A model generated the notes under the pieces. It did no database searches. It saw only the letters and a program-made list of their open reading frames with translations, and was not told the origin of the DNA. A stretch of DNA of 16,145 bases from Actinomycetes bacterium. Lineage in GTDB: Bacteria > Actinomycetota > Actinomycetes > Mycobacteriales > Micromonosporaceae. The translations under genes and the position numbers were made by a program. The stretch is from contig JAJYSW010000053.1 in NCBI GenBank assembly GCA_021793335.1, forward strand, positions 1 to 16,145, written 5' to 3'. Positions 7,424 through 14,007 of the stretch are shown piece after piece (positions within the stretch are counted from its first letter, which is position 1; every line of letters starts with the position of its first letter).

Positions 7424-8478
7424 CCGCGCTCCTCGACGCCCATCTCGTCACCGGGCACAGTGGTTTCAGTATGGACGTGCGGCTGCGCGCCGACGCCGGG
7501 GAGACTCTCGCGCTGCTCGGGCCCAACGGCGCGGGCAAGACCACCGCGCTGCGGGCCCTGGCCGGGCTCCATGGCCTCTCGGCGGGCCATGTAACCCTCG
7601 AAGGACGTCTACTCGACCGGCCCGCCGAACGCCGCTGGGTCGCCCCGGAGCATCGCGGCATCGGCGTGGTGTTCCAGGACTACCTGCTGTTCCCCCACTT
7701 GAGCGTGCTCGACAATGTCGCGTTCGGGCCGCGTCGGCGCGGCCTGGGCCGGGCCGAGGCGCGGGCGGTGGCCGCCGGCCTCCTGGCCCGTGTCGGCCTC
7801 GCGGAGGTCGCGCGCCGCAGGCCCCGGCAGCTGTCCGGCGGTCAGGCCCAGCGCGTCGCCCTGGCCAGGGCCATGGCGCTCGATCCGGTCCTGCTGCTGC
7901 TCGATGAGCCCTTGGCCGCGCTGGACGCGCGCACGCGGCTCGATACCCGCGCCGAGCTCCACCACCATCTCGGGCAGCACCGTGGGGCGGCCGTCCTGGT
8001 CACGCACGACCCGGTGGACGCGCTGGTCTTGGCGGACCGCCTCGTCGTCGTCGAGGACGGCGCGGTGGTGCAGGAGGGCGACGCCGAGACCGTGACCGCC
8101 AGGCCCCGCACCGAATACGTCGCCCGGCTCGTCGGCCTCAACCTGTACCGGGGCCGGGCGGCCGGGCACCGCGTCGCGCTCGATTCGGGGGAGGCGCTGA
8201 CGGTGGCCGACGCGCTCGACGGTGAGGCGTTCGCGGCGTTCCCTCCCAGTGCGGTGGCGCTGCATGCCGAGCGGCCCGAGGGCAGCCCCAGGAATGTCTG
8301 GGAGGCGAGGATCGCGGGGATGCACCGCCACGGCGATCATCTGCGCGTCCAGCTCGACGGGGCGCTGCGCGCCGCCGCCGATGTCACGCCCGCTGCGGCG
8401 GCCCAGCTGGGGCTCGTTCCCGGGCGTGGGGTGTGGGCGGCGGTGAAGGCCGCGGAGATCCGCGCCTACCCGGCCTGA
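7420..8478 (+). CDS. modC: Molybdate ABC transporter ATP-binding protein
   Basis: A 352-residue ATPase that powers molybdate import. Walker A is GPNGAGKT (residues 34-41), the Q-loop is VVFQDYLLFPHLSVLDN, the ABC signature is LSGGQAQRVALARA, Walker B is LLLLDEPLAALD, and the H-loop is VLVTHD. The last ~70 residues (NVWEARIAGMHRHGDHLRVQLDG onward) form a single Mop/TOBE regulatory domain, as in ModC proteins that sense cytosolic oxyanion and inhibit transport. The start is GTG 7420, overlapping the modB stop by 4 nt. The stop lies only 5 nt from the stop of the convergent MFS gene. Confidence 0.96.
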   Translation: MTALLDAHLVTGHSGFSMDVRLRADAGETLALLGPNGAGKTTALRALAGLHGLSAGHVTLEGRLLDRPAERRWVAPEHRGIGVVFQDYLLFPHLSVLDNVAFGPRRRGLGRAEARAVAAGLLARVGLAEVARRRPRQLSGGQAQRVALARAMALDPVLLLLDEPLAALDARTRLDTRAELHHHLGQHRGAAVLVTHDPVDALVLADRLVVVEDGAVVQEGDAETVTARPRTEYVARLVGLNLYRGRAAGHRVALDSGEALTVADALDGEAFAAFPPSAVALHAERPEGSPRNVWEARIAGMHRHGDHLRVQLDGALRAAADVTPAAAAQLGLVPGRGVWAAVKAAEIRAYPA

Positions 8479-8483
8479 TCCGG

Positions 8484-9746
8484 TCACGCCGCCACCAGTT
8501 CGCGCGCGGGTGCGGCCTGGGTCTCGGCGGGTTCCTCGCGGGTGCCGCGGCGGACCATCGGGATGCAGCAGACGACGATGGCGATGGTGGCGAGGCCGAT
8601 GACGATGAACGCCGTCCGCGTGGGCAGGAAGCTCGACAGGACGCCGCCGAGGACGAAGCCGATGAGCGTGGCGCCGTTGATGACGCCGTTGACCTTCGCT
8701 CCGGCGCGGCCCCGGAAGCGCTCGGGGACGCGGCGGGCGACCGAGACCTGCATCGTCGAGTTCTGGACGGCGTTCAGGACGCCGCCGATGAGGTAGAGCG
8801 GTACGAGCATGCCCACGAACGGCAGCGGCATGCCGAAGGCGATGCAGACCGCGCCGGTCATGGTCAGGCAGCCCATGAGCATCCAGGCGAGCAGTGGGTC
8901 CCGGCCGGGGCCGATGCGGCCGATGACGGCGGCGGCGACCCATGCTCCGACGGCCATGCCGGCCGTCCATGAGGCGTTGACGAGCCCGTAGGTGCTCTCG
9001 GAGGCGCCGTAGACCTCGCGGACGAGGAAGACTTCGAGGACGTTGACCGCGCACAGGCAGGCGATGACGGAGCCCAGGCCGATGACCATGGTGGTCAGGA
9101 GCCGGTCGCCGCGCAGTCTCCAGGTGGGGCGCTCGGTGTCCTGGGCGGTGGCGGTCTCGCGGCGGATGCCGCCGCGGCGGGTGCGGATGTCGGTGCACAG
9201 CACCGCTCGCAGGAGCGCGCCGCAGGCGGCGACGGCGAGCGCGGTGTCGGTCCCGTGCGCGGCGACGATGAATCCGGCGGTGGCGGGGCCGGCGGCCATG
9301 CCGATGAGGGAGCCGGTCTGGACCATGGCGATGGCTCGTGGGAGGTCTGCATCGGTGGCGATGACCGGGATGAGCGCGGTGATGGTCGGGACCAGTAGTG
9401 CGGTGCCGCCGGCGTTGAGGATGACGAGTCCGAGCAGGGCCGGTAGGTGGTCGGTGAGGACCATGCCGGTGATGGCGGCGGCCTGGAGCAGGCCGCCGCC
9501 GGCCATGAGGGCGCGGCTGTCGAAGCGGTCGGCCATGCGGCCGGTGAGCGGGGCGAGCAGCACCAGCGGGAGGGTGGCGCAGATGATGAGGGTGGCGACG
9601 GCCGCTCCGCCCAGGCCGGTGGTCTGGAGGTGGAGGATGAGCGCGAAGTCGGCGGTGAACATGGCCGTGCCGCCGAGGAATGAGCAGGCTGCGGCGGCGT
9701 GGACGTCGGGCCAGCGGGTGCCCTCGAAGGAAGATGTGAAAGACAT
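8484..9746 (-). CDS. MFS transporter, probable drug or metabolite exporter
   Basis: A 420-residue major facilitator with about 12 hydrophobic segments. The MFS loop 2-3 motif appears as GRMADRFDSRALM, after the segment TLIICATLPLVLLAPLT. It resembles the enterobactin-exporter/DHA3 type of proton-driven exporters. Substrate is unknown. I chose ATG 9746, not the upstream in-frame GTG 9767. TATCTT lies 6 nt before ATG 9746 with a TTTCAA -35 box 17 bp further up, which places the GTG inside the promoter spacer. A perfect 11-bp inverted repeat overlaps this promoter. The adjacent upstream ArsR-type regulator is the obvious candidate repressor, which would make expression inducible by the exported compound. 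That link is inference. Confidence 0.92.
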   Translation of the reverse strand: MSFTSSFEGTRWPDVHAAAACSFLGGTAMFTADFALILHLQTTGLGGAAVATLIICATLPLVLLAPLTGRMADRFDSRALMAGGGLLQAAAITGMVLTDHLPALLGLVILNAGGTALLVPTITALIPVIATDADLPRAIAMVQTGSLIGMAAGPATAGFIVAAHGTDTALAVAACGALLRAVLCTDIRTRRGGIRRETATAQDTERPTWRLRGDRLLTTMVIGLGSVIACLCAVNVLEVFLVREVYGASESTYGLVNASWTAGMAVGAWVAAAVIGRIGPGRDPLLAWMLMGCLTMTGAVCIAFGMPLPFVGMLVPLYLIGGVLNAVQNSTMQVSVARRVPERFRGRAGAKVNGVINGATLIGFVLGGVLSSFLPTRTAFIVIGLATIAIVVCCIPMVRRGTREEPAETQAAPARELVAA

Positions 9747-9770
9747 ATTTCGAAGATACTCTTTCACATC
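9733..9770. promoter_or_regulatory. Operator: perfect 11-bp inverted repeat over the MFS promoter
   Basis: GATGTGAAAGA (9733-9743) and TCTTTCACATC (9760-9770) are exact reverse complements separated by 16 bp. One arm lies between the -35 and -10 boxes, the other begins at the ATG. A further half-site-like GATTTGAAAG is at 9773-9782. A repressor bound here would block RNA polymerase. Confidence 0.75.
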
Positions 9771-9800
9771 TAGATTTGAAAGTGTTTTTTCAGATTTTTT
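9744..9800 (-). promoter_or_regulatory. MFS promoter with phased A-tracts, leaderless
   Basis: On the minus strand -35 TTTCAA (9781-9776), a 17-bp spacer and -10 TATCTT (9758-9753) end 6 nt before ATG 9746. Immediately upstream are two runs of six A (9800-9795 and 9790-9785), exactly 10 bp apart, in otherwise very GC-rich DNA. They look like an UP element or an intrinsic bend. Confidence 0.6.
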
Positions 9801-9827
9801 CGAGAATCTTCGCCATCCAGTCGGCGA

Positions 9828-10520
9828 TCAGTCGGCCAGGTGCGGGAAGAGCCGCGCCTCGAAGTTCCAGATCCCCGCCCCCTCCACGTTTTCCGTCGAT
9901 TCGCCGCCCAGGCGCGCGACGGCGCGCTGCGCATAAGAGGTCAAGAGCTCCTCGACGCCCCGCTTGATCTCCTCCGCCTCCTCGACCGTCAAGAGCAGCC
10001 GACTGTTCGTGGAGAGCGAAGCGTCGCGGACCGTGGGGTCCACGTCGAATTTCCGGGTCTGCCAACGCAAGAAGTGCTCGTCGATCTTCGCGGAGAGCGC
10101 CTGCGACGCCGCGTTCTCGGCGAGCTTGACGCTCTGAGGGGAATCCGCGTCCGCCCCGAAACTGAAGCTGTGCATGCCGATCCGCCACACCCGCTCGCGC
10201 GCGTCGCCACGGCCCGGCGCCTCCTCGATGAACCCCGCCTTGGCCAGCGTCCGCAAGTGGTAACTCATCGCGCTCGGAGTCATGCCCGCCACTTCGGCCA
10301 CTTCGGTGGCGGTCGCGCCGTCCCGGCCTTCGAGCGCACAGGTGCCCAGGAAATCCCAGACCGCGAGACGGGCCGGGTGCGCCAGGGCCCGCAGCACCTC
10401 CGGATCGGTGATGTTCGGCCCCCGCACGTCAGACGATTGCTCGGAGCCGTCCCGCGCGGCGGGCGGCTCAGGCGGCGTCGGCGGCTCGGGCACGGCATTC
10501 GAAGCAGGCGTTTCAGGCAT
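9828..10520 (-). CDS. ArsR-type winged-helix transcriptional regulator
   Basis: A 230-residue DNA-binding protein. A Pro/Glu-rich disordered tail (residues 1-35) is followed by an ArsR/HTH_20 winged helix around residues 38-100: DPEVLRALAHPARLAVWDFLG, the recognition region GMTPSAMSYHLRTLAKAGFIEEAPG, and the wing RERVWRIGMHSFSF. The C-terminal ~110 residues (AENAASQALSAKIDEHFLRW onward) are an effector or dimerisation part of the kind found in larger ArsR-like regulators. ATG 10520 is preferred; an in-frame GTG 10541 would add 7 residues, and neither has a strong ribosome site. The gene lies upstream of the MFS gene on the same strand. It probably represses that gene through the inverted repeat at 9733-9770. 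Confidence 0.88.
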   Translation of the reverse strand: MPETPASNAVPEPPTPPEPPAARDGSEQSSDVRGPNITDPEVLRALAHPARLAVWDFLGTCALEGRDGATATEVAEVAGMTPSAMSYHLRTLAKAGFIEEAPGRGDARERVWRIGMHSFSFGADADSPQSVKLAENAASQALSAKIDEHFLRWQTRKFDVDPTVRDASLSTNSRLLLTVEEAEEIKRGVEELLTSYAQRAVARLGGESTENVEGAGIWNFEARLFPHLAD

Positions 10521-10564
10521 ACCTCTAGCTAACCACGCCACCGACTCCCGAAAGGAGGTCCGGT

Positions 10565-11224
10565 TCAGCTGCTCCCGGCACTGGCGGCCGTCGCGGCGGC
10601 TGCGGCCATGACCGCCATCATGACCGCGGTCTGTGTCACCTCGACCGCCTTGCGAGCGGCCTCACCGCCCCACGCGCCCTCCCCGATGGCCTTGAGCACC
10701 TTGCGAACCTCGCGCTGATTGCGGCCCGGAAAGACGATCGAATGCATTTTGAGCGCGTGAACCAGCGAGGCGAGCGCGGCCGTGCGCGCGTCCGGGGCGG
10801 TCCCGGCGTCGACGGCGGCGGTCAGACGGCTGCGGGCGTCGGCCTCGACGGCCGGATCGTCCGGCAGGTACCGGTTGAACGGGAAGACGCCGAGGAGCCT
10901 GTCTCGCTCGAACCGCAGCACCCCGCGCTCGACCAGATCGTCGAGCACGGTCTGCGTCAATCCCTTGCCCACGCGCTGGACGAGCACCTCGGGCTTACGT
11001 GGCTTGTCCTGGTCGATACGCCGCAGCACCTCGTCCAAGATCGCGTCGCCCGTCGGGGCGGCGTCGAGGACGTGGACCTTCTTGTCCACGATGTCGATGC
11101 GTTCGGCCATCGCCAACTCCAGCATGACCGCGCCGCCGAGGCCGAGTTCGAGATGGTAGGCCCGGTTGCGGCCCGAGGCGTCGTCATAGGCGAGCAGAAG
11201 CAGTTCATCGACCAGAGAGACCAT
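10565..11224 (-). CDS. GPP34 (Golgi phosphoprotein 3-like) family protein
   Basis: A 219-residue protein of the GPP34/GOLPH3-Vps74 fold. It opens with SLVDELLLLAYDDASGR and LELGLGGAVMLELAMAERIDI, then RVGKGLTQTVLDDLVERGVLRFERDRLLGVFPFNRY, all diagnostic for bacterial GPP34. In eukaryotes this fold binds phosphatidylinositol-4-phosphate; the bacterial role is unknown and often tied to secondary metabolism or membranes. The extreme C-terminus is an Ala/Met-rich segment (TAVMMAVMAAAAATAASAG) that could insert into or lie on a membrane. TAGGGT lies 6 nt before ATG 11224, so a separate leaderless promoter is likely even though pheA ends only 36 nt upstream. Confidence 0.92.
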   Translation of the reverse strand: MVSLVDELLLLAYDDASGRNRAYHLELGLGGAVMLELAMAERIDIVDKKVHVLDAAPTGDAILDEVLRRIDQDKPRKPEVLVQRVGKGLTQTVLDDLVERGVLRFERDRLLGVFPFNRYLPDDPAVEADARSRLTAAVDAGTAPDARTAALASLVHALKMHSIVFPGRNQREVRKVLKAIGEGAWGGEAARKAVEVTQTAVMMAVMAAAAATAASAGSS

Positions 11225-11236
11225 GCCACCACCCTA
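11222..11236 (-). promoter_or_regulatory. Leaderless -10 element of the GPP34 gene
   Basis: Minus-strand TAGGGT (11236-11231) stands 6 nt before ATG 11224. No convincing -35 was seen. Confidence 0.45.
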
Positions 11237-11260
11237 GAAGCACGTCGCCGCTCTCGCAGC

Positions 11261-12181
11261 TCACCCTCGGCCGCCGCTCTCGCGAAGCTCCCGCAGCCAA
11301 GCGGCGGCGGCGGCGAAGTCCTCGTCGGTCAGCCCGGGCGGCGGCGACACGGGCTCGTCGGCGTGGTCGCGCCGGTAGGAACCGAGGTAGCGGACGTCGG
11401 CGCAGATACGACGCAGGCCCATGAGGGCCTCGCCCATGCGGGCGTCGGCCAAGTGGCCGGTGCAGTCGAGGAAGAACGCGTACCGGCCCAGGCCCTCGCC
11501 GGTGGGGCGGGATTCGATGCGGGTGAGGTTGATGCCGCGGATGGCGAACTCGGTGAGGACCGCCAGGAGCGCGCCGACCCGGTCGTGGTCGATGTAGACG
11601 GCCAGCGAGGTGACGTCGTTGCCGCTGGGCTCGGGCGGGGCGCACGGCCTGACGACATGGACGAAGCGGGTCTCGGCATCGGCGCTGTCGGCGATGTCGA
11701 ATGCCTGCACCGGGAGTCCGGCGGCCTCCGCGGTGAAGGGCGCGCAGACGCACGCGTCGACCTCTCCCGTACGGAGGCGCTCGGCGGCCTCGGCGGTGGA
11801 CAGGGCGTTGACGACTCGTGCATGCGGCAGCTCTCGGCGCAGGTAACCGCGCACCTGGGCGAGAGCGTGCGGGTGGGAGGCGACGGTCGCGACCTCGTCC
11901 ATGGGCTTGGCCGTGGCGAGCACGAAGGTGACCGGTAGGACCACTTCACCGGCGATGACGAGCGGATCACCGTCGACGAGCTCGTCGACGGTGACGGTGA
12001 CGGTGCCCTCCTGAGAGTTCTCGAGCGGTACGAAACCGGCATCGACCTCGCCACGTCGCACCGCGTCGAGGATCTCGGCGACCGAGGGCATCGGGGTGGC
12101 CCGTGCGCCCTTCGCGGCGGGCAGCCGGCGGAGTGCGGCCTCGGTGAAGGTGCCGCGCGGTCCCAGGTAGGCGAACTCCAT
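11261..12181 (-). CDS. pheA: Prephenate dehydratase
   Basis: A 306-residue enzyme converting prephenate to phenylpyruvate, the committed step to phenylalanine. The periplasmic-binding-protein-like catalytic part (residues 1-180) shows YLGPRGTFTEAAL, FVPLENSQEGTV, SHPHALAQVRGYL and the essential TRF triplet in DAETRFVHV. An ACT domain follows (about 193-270): SLAVYIDHDRVGALLAVLTEFAIRGINLTRIESRPTGEGLGRYAFFLDCTGH, with the ESRP motif that binds allosteric phenylalanine. It is monofunctional, without a chorismate mutase domain. TAGCGT lies 6 nt before ATG 12181, so translation is probably leaderless. It heads a minus-strand series with the GPP34 gene. Confidence 0.98.
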   Translation of the reverse strand: MEFAYLGPRGTFTEAALRRLPAAKGARATPMPSVAEILDAVRRGEVDAGFVPLENSQEGTVTVTVDELVDGDPLVIAGEVVLPVTFVLATAKPMDEVATVASHPHALAQVRGYLRRELPHARVVNALSTAEAAERLRTGEVDACVCAPFTAEAAGLPVQAFDIADSADAETRFVHVVRPCAPPEPSGNDVTSLAVYIDHDRVGALLAVLTEFAIRGINLTRIESRPTGEGLGRYAFFLDCTGHLADARMGEALMGLRRICADVRYLGSYRRDHADEPVSPPPGLTDEDFAAAAAWLRELRESGGRG

Positions 12182-12193
12182 GCGCCAACGCTA
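12179..12193 (-). promoter_or_regulatory. Leaderless -10 element of pheA
   Basis: Minus-strand TAGCGT (12193-12188), a 6-nt gap and ATG 12181-12179. No strong -35 at 16-19 bp. Confidence 0.45.
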
Positions 12194-12261
12194 GCAAGCG
12201 GGCGGCGAGCCGGGCCGCAAGCCGCTGACCGGCATGATCACCGGGCGGGAGAGTGCACGGC

Positions 12262-12279
12262 CTGAGACGGCCGTCTCAG
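12262..12279. promoter_or_regulatory. Perfect 18-bp palindrome between pheA and the tRNA promoter
   Basis: CTGAGACGGCCGTCTCAG reads the same on both strands with no spacer. It ends 13 bp before the tRNA-Glu -35 box. With no loop it is a better protein-binding site than a hairpin terminator. The bound protein is unknown. Confidence 0.55.
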
Positions 12280-12292
12280 CGCCGCCCCGCCG

Positions 12293-12321
12293 TGGACGCG
12301 CTGGCCGGAGTCACGTATGCT
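12293..12321 (+). promoter_or_regulatory. Promoter of the tRNA-Glu/tRNA-Asp transcript
   Basis: TGGACG (12293-12298), a 17-bp spacer and TATGCT (12316-12321), each four of six to consensus. The predicted start near 12328 leaves a leader of about 75 nt before tRNA-Glu. Confidence 0.5.
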
Positions 12322-12404
12322 TGTCGAGCCCGAGCGGAATTCCGCGGTGGTAAGCCGACGAAAACGAGATGTGGCGCAATGTGTCACGTGTCCGATCGTC
12401 CAGC

Positions 12405-12477
12405 GCCCCCATCGTCTAGAGGCCTAGGACGCCGCCCTTTCAAGGCGGTAACACGGGTTCGAATCCCGTTGGGGGTA
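12405..12477 (+). tRNA. tRNA-Glu (anticodon TTC)
   Basis: A complete 73-nt cloverleaf. The acceptor is GCCCCCA with TGGGGGT, with a G-T pair at 1-72 as in other actinobacterial tRNA-Glu. The anticodon stem CCGCC/GGCGG holds the loop CTTTCAA, giving anticodon TTC. The T arm is ACGGG-TTCGAAT-CCCGT. The discriminator base is A and CCA is not encoded. Confidence 0.98.
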
Positions 12478-12525
12478 CGGCAAGGCGCGGCACCGGTCAC
12501 CCGGAGCCGTCTGGTATAAATGAAG

Positions 12526-12567
12526 AGGTCTTGAGACCTTGAAGGATTTCGATCCGAACTCAAGGTC
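12526..12567 (+). promoter_or_regulatory. Competing hairpins in the pre-tRNA-Asp leader
   Basis: GACCTTGA (12535-12542) can pair with TCAAGGTC (12560-12567), which includes the first four bases of tRNA-Asp, around an inner GGAT-TTCG-ATCC stem (12544-12555). The same GACCT can instead pair with AGGTC (12526-12530) across a TTGA loop, which frees the tRNA 5' end. TATAAA at 12515-12520 may be an additional weak -10. Effects on processing are inferred. Confidence 0.4.
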
Positions 12568-12638
12568 CCGTGGAGCAGTCAGGAGTGCTCGCCGCCCTGT
12601 CAAGGCGGAGGTCGCGGGTTCAAATCCCGTCGGGACCG
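12564..12638 (+). tRNA. tRNA-Asp (anticodon GTC)
   Basis: A complete 75-nt cloverleaf. The acceptor GGTCCCG pairs perfectly with CGGGACC. The anticodon stem CCGCC/GGCGG holds CTGTCAA, giving GTC. The T arm contains GCGGG-TTCAAAT-CCCGT. The discriminator is G and CCA is not encoded. It lies 86 nt after tRNA-Glu. The 3' half is a plausible integration site, given the integrase remnant just downstream. Confidence 0.98.
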
Positions 12639-12645
12639 CAAACGA

Positions 12646-12680
12646 AACCCGCTGGTTCGCCAGCGGGTTCTTTGCTTTCT
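12646..12680 (+). terminator. Intrinsic terminator of the tRNA transcript
   Basis: A perfect 10-bp stem AACCCGCTGG / CCAGCGGGTT closes a TTCG tetraloop (12646-12669) and is followed by the T-rich CTTTGCTTTCT. Confidence 0.92.
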
Positions 12681-12686
12681 CGGTAC

Positions 12687-13039
12687 TCATTCACGTCCAA
12701 TATGCCTGGTCACCGGTCGCATGGAGACCAGAAGGGGGCCACCGGCGCTCTCCGATGGTCCCTGATCCACACTCCCCCGCCCGGCCGCCGCCGAAAGCGG
12801 CTTCGATCGTTCCGCCCCCTTAGTGATGACCGACCGGAGCCGGTGGCGGTAGACGGTCCTCGTAGGGCTGGTCTTGGCATGGCCGACCAGGTCGGCTATC
12901 TGCTCGTCGCTCACGCCGCTGTCGGACATGATCGACACGAAGGTGTGGCGAGTCTCGCAGGGCACCCATTCCTTGGAGTTGAGCCCGGCGGCCTTGACAG
13001 CACCGGTCGGACGCGATCGAGTCCGGCTCTGAGTCGGCT
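12687..13039 (-). pseudogene. Tyrosine recombinase (phage/ICE-type integrase), C-terminal remnant
   Basis: The minus strand encodes the last part of an actinobacterial integrase, best between 12797 and 13004: AAGLNSKEWVPCETRHTFVSIMSDSG, then IADLVGHAKTSPTRTVYRHRLRSVI. The catalytic box II arginine (RH), the GH histidine and the VYRH tyrosine are all present. The N-terminal DNA-binding part and the first catalytic arginine, some 300 residues, are absent. Upstream sequence is the 3' end of the DUF1707 gene, so the break lies near 13005-13040. The usual PRELRH is PCETRH here, another sign of decay. The protein tail after about 12797 is unlike known integrases. Position next to tRNA-Asp fits an element that once used the tRNA as attB. 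Recombinase activity is very unlikely. Confidence 0.82.
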
Positions 13040-13618
13040 TTACCAGCGCCACCAGAGGAATCGGCGCTCATAGCGGACCGTGACCCTGCTCCATTTGGCT
13101 CGGCCGGTGAGACGGAAGCGGGGCCCGTCGGCCGACTGCCGGCTCCGGTTGGCGACTCTGCCGCCGTGAAGCCGCACACCGTCGTCGACCGCTGAGGCAT
13201 TTCTGGGAAGGATCAGCCTGAGCGATGAGTGGACGAGATCGAGCGCGATCTCGATGTCGGCGGCGGCGAAGTCGGCGTGGCGGCAGTCGAGCGTGATCGG
13301 GCTGTGCTTGGGCACGACCTTGATGCGCGCCGGCACAGTCCAAGCGCCTTCACGTACGACTCGGCTGTGCTTGGGGTCCAAGACCATCTCGGGCACGGCT
13401 TTGGGGCGGCGCGGGGCGGCGAGGGCACGGCCCTCCTCGGGGAGGTCGGCGAGGAGATGCTCGACGTCGGCATAGACCTTGGCCTCGTAGACCTGCCGGG
13501 AACGCTCCTCGAACTCGTCGAGATCGAGGCGGCCCTCTTCGGTGGCGGCGTGGAGCCTGCCGATGAGGATTTCGCGTTCGGCGTTGGAGAGGCGGATGTT
13601 CGGATCGGGCACGGACAT
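13040..13618 (-). CDS. DUF1707 domain-containing protein
   Basis: A 192-residue protein. The first ~55 residues are a clear DUF1707 domain: IRLSNAEREILIGRLHAATEEGRLDLDEFEERSRQVYEAKVYADVEHLLADLP. A linker follows, then a C-terminal beta-rich part (residues ~95-190, PARIKVVPKHSPITLDCRHADFAAADIEIALDLVHSSLRLILP) resembling the domain often paired with DUF1707 or LiaF-like stress sensors. No transmembrane helix is visible, although many relatives have one. AGGTGA lies 6 nt before ATG 13618, a normal Shine-Dalgarno, unlike the leaderless genes elsewhere in the window. Function is not established; membrane-stress response is a guess from domain company. Confidence 0.88.
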   Translation of the reverse strand: MSVPDPNIRLSNAEREILIGRLHAATEEGRLDLDEFEERSRQVYEAKVYADVEHLLADLPEEGRALAAPRRPKAVPEMVLDPKHSRVVREGAWTVPARIKVVPKHSPITLDCRHADFAAADIEIALDLVHSSLRLILPRNASAVDDGVRLHGGRVANRSRQSADGPRFRLTGRAKWSRVTVRYERRFLWWRW

Positions 13619-14007
13619 TGCGGTTCACCTTCTGCTCGGGCCACAACCGAACATACCGGTTCTCATCATCCCGTCGCGCACCCGCTTCGGCACCGCGACT
13701 CCACGCGCAGAGGCCCCCCTGGTCGGGCCGGAGCCCGGCCCGCTGGGCTCAAAGCTTCATGTCCCGACCGATGGAGAGGGGCCCGGCCCGGCGCTCGCCA
13801 TCTCCTCGACGCATCCGCCATGGCCCCGAGCGTTCAAGCCTTTCGCACGAGGCGTACCGCGCACTCGGCCCCGGTGCGGATGGAAGGCAAACCCTCAGCG
13901 ATGTCGCCATCGGCCACTGCGGTCGAGAATCGAAGACGGCCGGCACTGACGGCAGTGGTTCTGACTCATCGCGTGTCACATCGCGGGAACCGGCGGCGCT
14001 TTGGGGA
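13619..14007. other. About 390 bp without a recognisable gene
   Basis: No frame on either strand shows a family I know. Short frames here (for example 13749-13979 minus, 76 codons) have low-complexity Ser/Pro/Arg content and no ribosome site. It contains the GC hairpin at 13724-13742 and probably the DUF1707 promoter at its left edge. Flanked by two gene remnants, it may be decayed coding DNA. Confidence 0.5.
13724..13742. repeat. 8-bp perfect GC inverted repeat with 3-nt loop
   Basis: CGGGCCGG-AGC-CCGGCCCG forms a tight hairpin without a T-tract. It could be a relic terminator of a lost gene; nothing adjacent explains it. Confidence 0.4.

Noticed and set aside
7609..9198. Long minus-strand frame of 529 codons
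   Set aside because: It is antisense to modC and in a wrong frame of the MFS gene, with low-complexity His/Arg/Pro composition and no family match.
10545..10560. AAAGGAGGT on the plus strand and a CTCC/GGAG stem between the GPP34 and ArsR genes
   Set aside because: No plus-strand gene starts after it, and the 4-bp stem is too weak to call a terminator.
10742..11938. Long plus-strand frame of 398 codons
   Set aside because: It is antisense to the GPP34 gene and pheA, both of which show clear family motifs.
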